From Cellulomonas sp. URHE0023 (GTDB taxonomy: Bacteria > Actinomycetota > Actinomycetes > Actinomycetales > Cellulomonadaceae): a stretch of 64,000 nt of DNA. The notes under the pieces were generated by a model, which saw only the letters and a program-made list of their open reading frames with translations, was not told where the DNA came from and searched no databases. This document shows, in pieces, positions 37,806-47,151 of the stretch. The position numbers were made by a program, and so were the translations under genes. The stretch's first letter is position 1. Each line of letters opens with the position of its first letter. The DNA lies in contig NZ_JIAN01000005.1 in NCBI RefSeq assembly GCF_000688475.1, positions 1,240,001-1,304,000 on the forward strand. Reading direction: 5' to 3'.

Positions 37806-38318
37806 TCACGCGGGTCGGATCACGACGTGACGCTCGGGCTCGACGCCATCGGAGTCGCTCGTCAGACCAGCCGCCGCGACGGCGTCGTGCACGACCTTGC
37901 GCTCGAAGGGGTTCATGGGCGCGAGCGCGACGGCCGTGCCACTCTCCTTCGCACGCTCGATCGCCTCGGTGGCAACCGTCACGAGCTCGGCCCGCCGAGC
38001 GGACCGGTACCCCGCGACGTCGAGCATCAAACGGCTGCGCTCACCAGTCTTGGCCTGAACGGCAAGACGTGTGAGCTCCTGCAGAGCGTCGAGGACCTCG
38101 CCGTCGGAGCCAGCAAGACGCCGAAGCGACTTGTCCGCCGGGTCCTCGGAAACGATCTCGACAGCAGCGCGGCCATGGTCGACGTCGATGTCGATGTCAC
38201 CGTCAAGGTCTGCGATGTCGAGCAGCTCCTCGAGGTAGTCGGCAGCGATCTCCCCTTCTTCCTCGAGCCGCTTCGTGCTCGTGGTCTCGATGGGGGCTTC
38301 GGGTTCGGTTGAAGTCAT
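37806..38318 (-). CDS. RNA-binding protein Jag/KhpB (KH and R3H domains)
   Basis: This is a probable RNA chaperone linked to YidC and cell-wall growth. The 170 residues have an acidic N-terminus, a KH-like domain (about 30-95) and a C-terminal R3H domain with MNPFERKVVHDAVA and a final RHVVIRP. ATG at 38318 is chosen because it starts MTSTEPEAP after a GGAG site; an in-frame TTG six codons earlier is less likely. It lies 21 bases after yidC in the same operon. Confidence 0.92.
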   Translation of the reverse strand: MTSTEPEAPIETTSTKRLEEEGEIAADYLEELLDIADLDGDIDIDVDHGRAAVEIVSEDPADKSLRRLAGSDGEVLDALQELTRLAVQAKTGERSRLMLDVAGYRSARRAELVTVATEAIERAKESGTAVALAPMNPFERKVVHDAVAAAGLTSDSDGVEPERHVVIRPA

Positions 38319-38339
38319 GGAGGGCACTCCGATCAACGT

Positions 38340-39401
38340 CTACTTCTTGGGCTTGGTGGGCGGCTTGACGGGCGCTGCGTCCGACGGACCGGGATCTTCT
38401 TCGATACCGGACTTCATCGGGGCGGCGTCACCGGGCTTGGTGACGGGCTTGGCACGGTCCTTGCGCTTCGGCTGCTGGCGCTGGCCGGCGCGGGGCTTCT
38501 CTTCGATCTGAGGTGCGGGTGCATCCTCGATCACGCCCTTCGCGGCGGCCTTCTTCGCCTTGCGCTCCTTCATGGCGAGCTCGGCCTGCGACCCGGGGGC
38601 CGGCATGCGTCGGATCGTGTAGAACTGCTGCCCCATCGACCAGAGGTTCGTCGTGGTCCAGTAGATGAGGACACCGATCGGGAAGTTCACGCCGGAGAAC
38701 GCGAAGATCAGCGGCAGGACGTAGAGCAGGATCTTCTGCTGCTGAGCCATCGGACCCTGCAGAGCAGCAGGCGGCATGTTCTTCATCGTGAGCTGGCGCT
38801 GCGTGAGGAACGTCGTGGCCGACATGGCGATGATCAGGACGACCGAGACGAGCCGGATCTGCAGCTCGGCCCCGGGGTGCTCGCTCGCCTTCATGAACGT
38901 GGCGGACAGCGGAGCGCCGAAGATCGTGGCGGCGTCGAACGACTGGGCCAGCGACTGGGTGAGCGGGCCGATCGGGTCCATGGCGCCGCTAGCGACCTGG
39001 GGCACCGAGTTCAGCACGCGGAACAGCGCGAAGAAGATGGGCGACTGGAGCAGGATCGGAAGGCAGGACGCGAACGGGTTGGTGCCGTGCTTGCGGTACA
39101 GCTCCATCGTCTCGCGGCTCATGGCTTCACGGGACGCGGGGTCGGACTTCCCCTTGTACTTCTTCTGGATCGCCTGCATCTCAGGCGCGAGCAGCTGCAT
39201 CCCGCGCGACGCCTTGATCTGGCGGAAGAACAGGGGGATCAGCGCGATCCGGATCACGATCACGAGGCCGACGATCGACAGCGTCCAGGCCCAGCCGCTG
39301 TCCTCGCCGAGCCCCAGCGCCACGAACAGCGCATGGAACTGCACCATGATGAAGCTGACAACCACCATGATCGGGTGGAGCAGACCGTCAAACCAACTCA
39401 T
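38340..39401 (-). CDS. yidC: Membrane protein insertase YidC
   Basis: YidC inserts and folds inner-membrane proteins with or without SecYEG. The 353 residues have an N-terminal helix and the Oxa1 core with IRIALIPLFFRQIKASRGMQ, LYRKHGTNPFASCLPILLQ and PIFFALFRVLN. A basic C-terminal tail of about 90 residues could contact ribosomes. It lies between yidD and jag in the conserved order next to oriC. Confidence 0.97.
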   Translation of the reverse strand: MSWFDGLLHPIMVVVSFIMVQFHALFVALGLGEDSGWAWTLSIVGLVIVIRIALIPLFFRQIKASRGMQLLAPEMQAIQKKYKGKSDPASREAMSRETMELYRKHGTNPFASCLPILLQSPIFFALFRVLNSVPQVASGAMDPIGPLTQSLAQSFDAATIFGAPLSATFMKASEHPGAELQIRLVSVVLIIAMSATTFLTQRQLTMKNMPPAALQGPMAQQQKILLYVLPLIFAFSGVNFPIGVLIYWTTTNLWSMGQQFYTIRRMPAPGSQAELAMKERKAKKAAAKGVIEDAPAPQIEEKPRAGQRQQPKRKDRAKPVTKPGDAAPMKSGIEEDPGPSDAAPVKPPTKPKK

Positions 39402-39425
39402 GCGGGAAGACTCCTCGGTGGTGAA

Positions 39426-39722
39426 TCAGTGCGCGGTCGACGCCGCGTCGAGATGACGGTGACCACGGTGCGCAGGTGGAACGTCGTCCACGCCGCCGGG
39501 GTTCCAAGGATTGCAGCGAAGCACGCGCCAGACCGCCAGGTACGTACCTCGCAACGCACCGTGCCGCTGGAGTGCGACCACGGCGTACTGCGAGCAGGAC
39601 GGGTAGAACCGGCAGCTCTGGGGCGTCATCGGTGAGATGAACAGCTGGTACCCGCGGACGGCCGCCATGAGGAGCCGGGCGGGAACCCGTGCGATGAGGT
39701 GCAGCACCGAAGGAACGCTCAT
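39426..39722 (-). CDS. yidD: Membrane protein insertion efficiency factor YidD
   Basis: This is a small amphipathic factor that helps YidC-dependent insertion. The 98 residues contain RGYQLFISPMTPQSCRFYP, SCSQYA and LRCNPWNPGGVDDVP. ATG at 39722 gives the family N-terminus; the frame continues upstream over rnpA but without similarity. It starts 7 bases after the rnpA stop. Confidence 0.95.
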   Translation of the reverse strand: MSVPSVLHLIARVPARLLMAAVRGYQLFISPMTPQSCRFYPSCSQYAVVALQRHGALRGTYLAVWRVLRCNPWNPGGVDDVPPAHRGHRHLDAASTAH

Positions 39723-39729
39723 GGGATGA

Positions 39730-40095
39730 CTACGCACCGACCCGTCGCGACGAGCGCCGCAACGCTGTCTCGAGCGCCGCATCCAGGTCGGCGCCAAGTC
39801 GCGCATAGCTGCTGGTCGCCGCCGGCGGGAGTGCCCGAACCACGAGGCCTGCATCTGCCGGCAGAAGCGCCAGACGGGAACGGACCAGCTCCCTCAACCG
39901 ACGCTTGACGAGGTTGCGTGTCACCGCCGTGCCGACGGCCTTGGACACGACAAGACCGACCACTGGCCCCACGGGGGTGTGATCGGTCCTGGTCGTCAGA
40001 TGCACCACGAGGGTGTCCCGTCCGCCGCGCGCGCCTCGGCGCACCGCCTGCTCGAAGTCGGCAGCTCGGCGCATCCTGTGCGCGGCGGGCAGCAC
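39730..40095 (-). CDS. rnpA: Ribonuclease P protein component
   Basis: This protein subunit helps the RNase P RNA trim tRNA 5' ends. The 121 residues start VLPAAHRMRRAADFEQAVRR and carry the signature KRRLRELVR (AVTRNLVKRRLRE). GTG at 40095 is chosen from the family N-terminus; a clear ribosome site is not visible, so coupling to rpmH (11 bases upstream) is likely. Confidence 0.95.
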   Translation of the reverse strand: MLPAAHRMRRAADFEQAVRRGARGGRDTLVVHLTTRTDHTPVGPVVGLVVSKAVGTAVTRNLVKRRLRELVRSRLALLPADAGLVVRALPPAATSSYARLGADLDAALETALRRSSRRVGA

Positions 40096-40106
40096 CGACG
40101 GTGATG

Positions 40107-40244
40107 TCAGGCCGAGAGCTCCGCGCGGCCCTTGCGGCGACGGCCCGCGAGGATCGCGCGGCCCGCGCGGGTGCGCATACGCAGACGGAAGCCATGGGTC
40201 TTGGCGCGACGCCGGTTGTTCGGCTGGAAGGTGCGCTTGGTCAC
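40107..40244 (-). CDS. rpmH: 50S ribosomal protein L34
   Basis: This 45-residue, strongly basic protein starts [19 protein letters not shown] and ends GRAELSA, the full family length. It has a GTG start with GGAGA upstream. It is the first gene of the leftward operon facing dnaA across the 503-bp promoter region. Confidence 0.97.
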   Translation of the reverse strand: MTKRTFQPNNRRRAKTHGFRLRMRTRAGRAILAGRRRKGRAELSA

Positions 40245-40747
40245 GAGAGTCTCCAACTACATCGGGTGGGCCTCGCATGTACCGCGCGACCTAGGTTCGG
40301 GCTGCCCCACAACGACGCCTCCACGAACACGCAAAAGCGTTCGGCGTCTGGGCGCGCCAGCTGGAGGCCATCGATAAGGCTCCAATACCGTACTTCCCGC
40401 TGTACAGGCGGGTCAAATGCGCGTGAGTCGTCAACCCGAGCCCTCACCGGCCACGATGCCAGGACGAATCGGACGTCACCCGGTTGAGTCCTGCCCCACG
40501 CTGATCGTGCCCACTACGCTCGTACCTCGTTGCCGGTGCCGGTGGCCTGTGGATCACGCGCTCGACGGTGCGCTGGGGACGGGTGCCCACGGTGACACGC
40601 ACGACGTCGGACGTTCCCCGTCCTCACCGCCGGAGACGGCAGTCGGAGCCGACCTGCTCAGCCGCTCACAGGTGTGGACAACTGTGTGGACAACGCACCG
40701 CCGTGCGAGACTCGACCACCCACGCGAACGAACAGCCGAGGTAGCAC
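40245..40747. other. Divergent rpmH-dnaA promoter region
   Basis: No gene is found in these 503 bp. It must contain the leftward rpmH promoter and rightward dnaA promoter. Near dnaA it holds two DnaA boxes (listed separately). A TGTGGATCA near 40549 is a weak partial box. Confidence 0.75.
40673..40693 (-). promoter_or_regulatory. Two DnaA boxes upstream of dnaA
   Basis: TGTGGACAA occurs at 40673-40681 and again at 40685-40693 (complement TTGTCCACA, the high-GC actinobacterial consensus), 12 bp apart and about 55 bp before the start. Their position suggests DnaA autoregulation. Confidence 0.85.
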
Positions 40748-42295
40748 GTGTCACAGGACGAAGAGCTCGCACGGGTCTGGGGCCACGTCGTGTCGACTTT
40801 GGAGCAGAGCCCCGACATCACGCCGCGGCAGATCGCTTTCGTCCGCCTCGCCCGGCCGCTCGGGCTGCTCGACGGGACGTTGCTGCTTGCCGTCGGCAAC
40901 GACCTGACGAAGGACTACCTCGAGTCCCGGGTGCGCGGTGAGGTGACCGACGCGCTGAGCACCGCCCTCGACCGTGAGGCCAGGTTCGCGATCACCGTCG
41001 ACCCCGAGCTCGCCGAGGACGCACCGCCGGCGCTGCGGGTGGTCAGCACCGAGTCGCGCTACGACGACCAGCGATCGGAGCAGCGAGGCGACTACGACCG
41101 CGACACCAACGAGTCACGACGTGACTCGCGCGCCGACCTCTCCTTGGTCTCGAACGACGATGACGGTTCTCCGAACGCGCGTCGTGAGTCACAGCGCGAG
41201 GACCGGCCGTTCCCCGGCCGCAACGACGAACGCCAGACGGGCCGCAAGCAGGCGGCCGAGCCGGCGCGTTTGAACCCGAAGTACCTGTTCGAGACCTTCG
41301 TCATCGGCAGCTCCAACCGGTTCGCGCACGCCGCGGCGGTCGCCGTCGCGGAAGCGCCGGCGAAGGCCTACAACCCGCTGTTCATCTACGGCGACTCAGG
41401 GCTGGGCAAGACGCACCTGCTGCACGCGATCGGCCACTACGCCCAGAACCTCTATCCGAGCGTGCGCGTCAGGTACGTGAACTCGGAGGAGTTCACCAAC
41501 GACTTCATCAACTCGATCTCCGAGGGCAAGGCAGGTGCGTTCCAGCGCCGCTACCGCGAGGTCGACGTGCTCCTCATCGACGACATCCAGTTCCTGCAGG
41601 GCAAGGAACAGACGATGGAGGAGTTCTTCCACACCTTCAACACGCTGCACAACGCGAACAAGCAGGTCGTGATCACGTCCGACCTGCCTCCCAAGCAGCT
41701 GAACGGCTTCGAGGACCGGATGCGGTCACGGTTCGAGTGGGGCCTGATCACCGACGTCCAGCCGCCCGACCTCGAGACCCGGATCGCGATCCTGCGCAAG
41801 AAGGCCGGCAGCGAGCGGCTGCAGGCACCGCCGGACGTGCTGGAGTACATCGCGTCGAAGATCTCCACCAACATCCGCGAGCTCGAGGGTGCCCTGATCC
41901 GGGTCACCGCGTTCGCCAACCTCAACCGCCAGCAGGTGGACCTGTCGCTCGCCGAGATCGTCCTCAAGGACCTGATCACCGACGACCAGACCACCGAGAT
42001 CACCGCGACCCAGGTCATCGGGCAGACGGCCGCCTACTTCGGTCTGAGCATCGACGACCTGTGTGGCTCCAGCCGTTCGCGCGTCCTCGTCACGGCCCGC
42101 CAGATCGCGATGTACCTGTGCCGCGAGCTGACGGACCTGTCGCTGCCGAAGATCGGCCAGGCCTTCGGAGGCCGAGACCACACCACGGTGATGCACGCGA
42201 ACCGCAAGATCCGCGAGCTGATGGCCGAGCGCCGCTCCATCTACAACCAGGTCACCGAGCTCACGAACCGGATCAAGCAGCAGAGTCGAGGCTGA
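40748..42295 (+). CDS. dnaA: Chromosomal replication initiator protein DnaA
   Basis: DnaA binds DnaA boxes and opens oriC. The 515 residues comprise N-terminal domain I, a long charged disordered domain II (about 95-165), the AAA+ domain with GDSGLGKTH (near 216) and LLIDDIQF, and a C-terminal DNA-binding domain with [19 protein letters not shown] at 40748 has a GAGG-containing site. It reads rightward, away from rpmH, and is followed by the dnaA-dnaN gap. Confidence 0.98.
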   Translation: MSQDEELARVWGHVVSTLEQSPDITPRQIAFVRLARPLGLLDGTLLLAVGNDLTKDYLESRVRGEVTDALSTALDREARFAITVDPELAEDAPPALRVVSTESRYDDQRSEQRGDYDRDTNESRRDSRADLSLVSNDDDGSPNARRESQREDRPFPGRNDERQTGRKQAAEPARLNPKYLFETFVIGSSNRFAHAAAVAVAEAPAKAYNPLFIYGDSGLGKTHLLHAIGHYAQNLYPSVRVRYVNSEEFTNDFINSISEGKAGAFQRRYREVDVLLIDDIQFLQGKEQTMEEFFHTFNTLHNANKQVVITSDLPPKQLNGFEDRMRSRFEWGLITDVQPPDLETRIAILRKKAGSERLQAPPDVLEYIASKISTNIRELEGALIRVTAFANLNRQQVDLSLAEIVLKDLITDDQTTEITATQVIGQTAAYFGLSIDDLCGSSRSRVLVTARQIAMYLCRELTDLSLPKIGQAFGGRDHTTVMHANRKIRELMAERRSIYNQVTELTNRIKQQSRG

Positions 42296-43026
42296 CGCCA
42301 GCTCGGCCGCGGTGGTCGCATCTGTCCCATGCGACCCAATTTGACCCACTCGCTCAACACGGTTATCCACAGCTATCCACAGGTACCTGGGGATGTTTGT
42401 GACGTGATTCACCCGTTCGGTCGACCGTGCCGTGTGGGCACCGCTCGCAACGCTCTGACCTGCAGGGACGTCCGAGACCACCACAACTCGGACATGCGAA
42501 CGGGGCGAAACTGCGCCACCGTTGGGTGAACCTTCACGGCCGAGGACCCGCACAGCCGTGCTGCAGGCAACCTTCAGGCGCTTCCTGAAAGACCCATGGG
42601 ACGAATCTCCACACCTGTGTGTTCACCTGTGGACAGCGGTGGACCAGACCCCACCTGGTGTGGACGACGCGGGCTCCGGCGGTGGACAGAACTTCGGCCT
42701 GTCGTGGGCGTGCACCGCCGTCCACCGCATGTCCGGATCGACGCACACGCGTCGTACACATGACATTTTGCTCGTGACCTGCGACGACGCGCTTCGTCCA
42801 CACAATGCACAGCCCCGATGACGATGACGACAACTCTCAATGTCATGGATCCACACACCGCCAGAACGAGCCGGGCCGTTCCCGAACCACAGCCGTGTCG
42901 GCATCCGTACCGAGCGTCGGACCGAACGCGTAGTGTTCGCGTGATGCCTGTCCGGCCCCGTCTCTTTCGAACCCTCGAGGAGATGCGACGAGATGCCGAC
43001 AGGCCCGCACGACGAGAGGTTGAGGC
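42296..43026. other. Probable replication origin oriC (dnaA-dnaN intergenic)
   Basis: A 731-bp gene-free region holds a perfect DnaA box TTATCCACA at 42363-42371. One-mismatch boxes lie at 42373-42381 (CTATCCACA), 42628-42636 (TGTGGACAG), 42659-42667 (TGTGGACGA) and 42794-42802 (TCGTCCACA). Further TGTG-type partial matches are scattered through it. The dnaA-oriC-dnaN layout is standard for actinobacteria, and gene directions diverge around this point. The unwinding element could not be assigned. Confidence 0.85.
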
Positions 43027-44157
43027 ATGAGGTTCCGGGTCGACCGTGATGTTCTGGCGGACGCCGTCACGTGGACGGCGCGCAGCCTGCCCACCCGGCC
43101 GCCGGTTCCCGTCCTGGCCGGTGTGCGGCTCGAGGCCGACACCACCGGAACCGTGCAGCTCTCGAGCTTCGACTACGAGGTCTCCGCACGGTCGCAGATC
43201 CCCGCGGACGTCAGCGAGCCTGGATCCGTCCTGGTCAGTGGCCGTCTGCTGGCAGAGATCTCCCGCGCGCTGCCGGACAAGCCGGTCGATGTGGTCCTGG
43301 AGGGCACGAAGGTCATCGTGACCTGTGGTGCCAGCCGGTTCACGCTCCTGACGATGCCCGTCGAGGACTACCCGAACCTCCCGGTCATGCCGCCGACGAC
43401 CGGCACGGTCGACGGTGACGAGCTCACGCACGCGGTCGCCCAGGTATCGATCGCCGCGAGCAGGGACGACACGTTGCCCCTGCTCACAGGCGTGCGCGTC
43501 GAGATCGAAGGCGAGAAGGTCACGCTCCTGGCCACCGACCGCTACCGTCTCGCGCTGCGTGAGCTCACGTGGAAGCCCTCGACACCCGACGTCTCCACGG
43601 TCGCGCTCGTGCGCGCACGGACCCTGCTCGACGCTGCGAAGTCGCTCGGCAGCGCGGGCTCTGTCACCGTGGCCCTGGCCACGGGCACGGGCGTCGACAT
43701 GATCGGGTTCGAGGCTGCCGGCCGCCAGACGACGAGCCTCCTCGTCGACGGCGACTACCCGGCGGTCCGCCGGCTGTTCCCCGACGAGACGCCCATCCAC
43801 GCCGTGGTGAGCACGCACGCGCTGGCAGATGCCGCCAAGCGCGTCAGCCTCGTCGCAGAGCGCAACACCCCGATCAGGCTGTCGTTCAGCGAGGGCCAGG
43901 TCGTGCTCGATGCCGGTCAGGGCGACGATGCGCAGGCCTCCGAGGCCATCGAGTCGGCGCTCGTCGGTGACGACATCTCCGTGGCGTTCAACCCGCAGTT
44001 CCTGCTGGACGGTCTCGGGGCCCTGAGCACGCCGTTCGTGCGGCTGTCGTTCACGCACCCGAACAAGCCCGTGGAGTTCACGGGCCAGCAGACGCTGGAC
44101 GGCGAGGACAACCAGGAGTACCGCTACCTCCTGGTGCCCATCCGTTTCGCCAGCTGA
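43027..44157 (+). CDS. dnaN: DNA polymerase III beta sliding clamp
   Basis: This ring-shaped processivity factor holds polymerase III on DNA. The 376 residues contain three clamp domains and end with YRYLLVPIRFAS, the typical C-terminus. Family segments include FDYEVSARSQIPADV, VLLATDRYRLALREL (read as KVTLLATDRYRLALREL) and NPQFLLDGLGAL. The ATG follows oriC. A 119-bp gap separates it from gnd. Confidence 0.98.
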   Translation: MRFRVDRDVLADAVTWTARSLPTRPPVPVLAGVRLEADTTGTVQLSSFDYEVSARSQIPADVSEPGSVLVSGRLLAEISRALPDKPVDVVLEGTKVIVTCGASRFTLLTMPVEDYPNLPVMPPTTGTVDGDELTHAVAQVSIAASRDDTLPLLTGVRVEIEGEKVTLLATDRYRLALRELTWKPSTPDVSTVALVRARTLLDAAKSLGSAGSVTVALATGTGVDMIGFEAAGRQTTSLLVDGDYPAVRRLFPDETPIHAVVSTHALADAAKRVSLVAERNTPIRLSFSEGQVVLDAGQGDDAQASEAIESALVGDDISVAFNPQFLLDGLGALSTPFVRLSFTHPNKPVEFTGQQTLDGEDNQEYRYLLVPIRFAS

Positions 44158-44276
44158 CAGCAACCACGCCAGCTGGTACCGAGAACCTGACACCAGCCAG
44201 TCGCCCGAACATGCGGCATGGTGAGAGGTCTGGAGGCGCGCGCTGAGGCGGCGCGTCGCGAACCGAAAGAGGCGCG

Positions 44277-45224
44277 ATGCACATCGGTCTGGTGGGCTTG
44301 GGGAAGATGGGCGCGAACATGCGGCAACGCATCCGCGCCGCAGGGATCGACGTCACCGGGTACGACCGCAACCCGGACGTCACAGACGTGCCGTCGCTGG
44401 CGGCACTCGTGGACGCGCTGCCGGCGGGCGACCGAGTGGTCTGGGTGATGGTGCCTTCCGGCGAGATCACCGACGGCGTCATCACCGAGCTGGCAGGGCT
44501 GCTGACCGCCGGGGACATCCTGATCGACGGCGGGAACTCCTACTACCAGGACGACGTCCCGCATGCGGAGCTGCTGGCGACGGCCGGTATCGGTTTCATC
44601 GACGCGGGTGTCTCGGGCGGCGTCTGGGGACTGGCCAACGGATACGGCCTGATGGTGGGCGGCGATGCAGAGTCCGTCGCCCGGGTCATGCCCGTGTTCG
44701 ACGCGCTGCGTCCCGAGGGTCCGCGTGAGGAAGGGTTCGTGCACGCCGGCACGGTGGGTGCAGGGCACTACTCGAAGATGGTGCACAACGGCATCGAGTA
44801 CGGGCTGATGCAGGCCTACGCCGAGGGGTACGAGCTGCTGGCCGCGAAAGACCTGGTCACAGACGTGCACGGCACGATGAAGGCGTGGCAGCGGGGCACC
44901 GTCGTGCGCTCGTGGCTGCTGGACCTCCTGGTGCAGGCGTTGCAGCAGGATCCCGGGCTGGGAGCGATCGACGACTGGGTCGAGGACTCGGGCGAGGGTC
45001 GCTGGACGGTTGACGAGGCGATCGACCTGGCCGTTCCGGCGCCGGTGATCTCCGCTGCGCTGTTCGCGCGGTTCGCTTCTCGTCAGGGTGAGTCACCTGC
45101 GATGAAGGCCGTTGCCGCGCTGCGTCAGCAGTTCGGTGGCCACGCGGTGAAGCCGGCCGGGACCACGGGCCCGATCAGCAGCACCACGCCGGCCGCCGGC
45201 GCGGCCGTGCCACCGTCCGCCTGA
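44277..45224 (+). CDS. gnd: 6-phosphogluconate dehydrogenase (decarboxylating), short GndA-like form
   Basis: The enzyme oxidises 6-phosphogluconate to ribulose 5-phosphate and CO2 in the pentose phosphate pathway. The 315 residues belong to the short form. They have nucleotide motif [22 protein letters not shown], and the catalytic segment [16 protein letters not shown] with the conserved Lys and Asn. The C-terminal 25 residues are a Thr/Pro/Ala-rich tail. It lies between dnaN and recF, a common actinobacterial arrangement, and ends 10 bases before recF. Confidence 0.95.
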   Translation: MHIGLVGLGKMGANMRQRIRAAGIDVTGYDRNPDVTDVPSLAALVDALPAGDRVVWVMVPSGEITDGVITELAGLLTAGDILIDGGNSYYQDDVPHAELLATAGIGFIDAGVSGGVWGLANGYGLMVGGDAESVARVMPVFDALRPEGPREEGFVHAGTVGAGHYSKMVHNGIEYGLMQAYAEGYELLAAKDLVTDVHGTMKAWQRGTVVRSWLLDLLVQALQQDPGLGAIDDWVEDSGEGRWTVDEAIDLAVPAPVISAALFARFASRQGESPAMKAVAALRQQFGGHAVKPAGTTGPISSTTPAAGAAVPPSA

Positions 45225-45234
45225 CCGGGGTCGC

Positions 45235-46449
45235 ATGTACGTCGCACACCTCTCGCTGACCGACTTCCGCTCGTACGCGCAGGTCGAGCTGCCGCTCGAA
45301 CCTGGGATCACGGCGCTCGTCGGACCCAACGGTCAGGGCAAGACCAACCTGGTCGAGGCCCTGGGCTATGTCGCGACGCTGGGCAGCCACCGCGTGCCGA
45401 CCGATGCGGCACTCGTCCGGTCGGGTGCGAGCCGGGCCGTCGTGCGGGCGCGGGTCATCCGTGAGCGGGACGCGGGGCAGCCGCGTCCGACGCTCGTCGA
45501 GGTCGAGGTGACGCCGGGGAAGGCGAACCGGGCGAGGGTCAACGGCGGGTCACCGACGAGGGCGCGCGACATCTTGGGGATCTTGCGGACCGTGCTGTTC
45601 GCGCCCGAGGACCTGGCTCTGGTCAAGGGTGACCCGGACGGGCGCCGTCGTTTTCTCGACGACCTGCTCGTGCAGCTGACTCCTCGGATCGCGGGGGTCG
45701 TCGCCGACTACGACCGGGTCCTGCGTCAGCGCTCGGCGCTCCTGAAGTCGGCGGGTGCGGCGATGCGCGGCGGGCGCAGCGGTGCGGACCTGCGGACCCT
45801 CGACGTGTGGGACACGAAGCTCGCGCAGACGGGGGCGCAGATCATCGTGGCGAGGAGGTCGCTCGTGCGGGCCCTCGCACCGCACGTCGAGAAGGCGTAT
45901 GCGCAGGTCAGCTCCGGTCAGGGCGATGCGGTGACCACGTACAAGGCCTCTCTGGACGCTGCGTTGGGGAACGACTCCGGCAGCGTGGGCGAGACCGCAG
46001 GGATCGATGACGGTGCCGGTGTCGAGCTGGTCGAGGCCCAGCTGCTCGAGGCGGTGGGACGGTTGCGCACCAAGGAGATCGAGCGGGGCGTGAGCCTCGT
46101 GGGTCCCCACCGCGACGACCTCGTCCTGAAGCTCGGTGGCCTGCCGGCAAAGGGGTACGCCAGCCACGGGGAGTCGTGGTCCTTCGCCCTCGCACTGAGG
46201 CTGGCCTCCTACGAGCTGCTCACCAACGGCTTCGACGATGCCGGCGACTGGGGCCCGGACGGCGAACCGGTCCTGGTCCTGGACGACGTGTTCGCGGAGC
46301 TCGACGGCCGGCGGCGCGAGCGTCTGGCGGAGCTTGTCGCGCCCGCTCGGCAGGTGCTGATCACCGCGGCAGTCCCGGGGGACGTCCCGGAGCTGCTCGC
46401 GGGGGCCCGCGTCGACGTCATGGCCGGTGAGGTGTCCCGTGTCCTCTGA
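45235..46449 (+). CDS. recF: DNA replication and repair protein RecF
   Basis: RecF is an SMC-like ATPase that helps load RecA at gaps. The 404 residues have Walker [10 protein letters not shown] near 31-39, the ABC-type signature region [16 protein letters not shown] and Walker [13 protein letters not shown]. The N-terminus [14 protein letters not shown] is typical. It overlaps the next gene by 11 bases. Confidence 0.97.
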   Translation: MYVAHLSLTDFRSYAQVELPLEPGITALVGPNGQGKTNLVEALGYVATLGSHRVPTDAALVRSGASRAVVRARVIRERDAGQPRPTLVEVEVTPGKANRARVNGGSPTRARDILGILRTVLFAPEDLALVKGDPDGRRRFLDDLLVQLTPRIAGVVADYDRVLRQRSALLKSAGAAMRGGRSGADLRTLDVWDTKLAQTGAQIIVARRSLVRALAPHVEKAYAQVSSGQGDAVTTYKASLDAALGNDSGSVGETAGIDDGAGVELVEAQLLEAVGRLRTKEIERGVSLVGPHRDDLVLKLGGLPAKGYASHGESWSFALALRLASYELLTNGFDDAGDWGPDGEPVLVLDDVFAELDGRRRERLAELVAPARQVLITAAVPGDVPELLAGARVDVMAGEVSRVL

Positions 46450-46966
46450 GCGGCCGCTCAAGGACCTCGTCGACCTCACCGCTCCGCGACAGGTCGCGGC
46501 GGGCGCGCTCGCGCGCGCCAAGAAGGCGGCGGCACAGCGGGGATATCGGCCCGGGGACCCGGCGCGACGCAGGCCACTGGTGGACACCACAGGGTCGGCC
46601 GGCCCGGGCGCGCGAGACCCTCAGCTCGTCGGGTCGACGGTGAGCGGTCTGCTCGACCAGCTGGGCGGAACCTCGGACCAGGTGGCCGGCGTCCTCAAGC
46701 ACAAGTGGGCACAGCTCGTCGGGCCGGAGGTCGCGGAGCACTGCGAGTACGTGTCGTTCTCGGGTGGTTGCCTGACGGTGCGTGCCAGCTCGACGTCCTG
46801 GGCAACGCAGCTCCGGTTCCTGGGCCCGTCGATGCTGGGGCGGTTGGCCGCCGACCTCGGTGACGGTGTCGTCGTGGAGATCACGGTCCTCAACCCTGGC
46901 GGTCCGCGGTTCCGGACAGGGCCGAAGCGGGTGCCCGGGCGTGGGGAGCGCGACACGTTCCGCTGA
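46439..46966 (+). CDS. DciA family protein (DUF721)
   Basis: This is the actinobacterial homologue of the helicase-associated protein DciA, which is thought to help load DnaB. The 175 residues have a basic N-terminus and the DUF721 domain (about 60-155) with [20 protein letters not shown] and [20 protein letters not shown] at 46439 is chosen because GTGAGG lies six bases upstream; an in-frame GTG at 46427 is possible. It is coupled to recF and followed by a 185-bp gap with the gyrB leader. Its DnaB partner is also in this window. Confidence 0.9.
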   Translation: MSSERPLKDLVDLTAPRQVAAGALARAKKAAAQRGYRPGDPARRRPLVDTTGSAGPGARDPQLVGSTVSGLLDQLGGTSDQVAGVLKHKWAQLVGPEVAEHCEYVSFSGGCLTVRASSTSWATQLRFLGPSMLGRLAADLGDGVVVEITVLNPGGPRFRTGPKRVPGRGERDTFR

Positions 46967-47151
46967 GAAGCGGAACCACGTCCTCGACAAAGGGCTGCGG
47001 AAGAGGGTCTGAGCCCTTCCACCAGGTAGACTGTGAAGGTCATTCCCGGCGCATGTGTGCCCGGAACTCCAGCGTCTTGGAGTGATCCGCCCTGATCTCC
47101 GGTGGCGGGCGCCCTCCTTCGCGTGTGAGAGCTTGAGGAGTACTACCGCCC

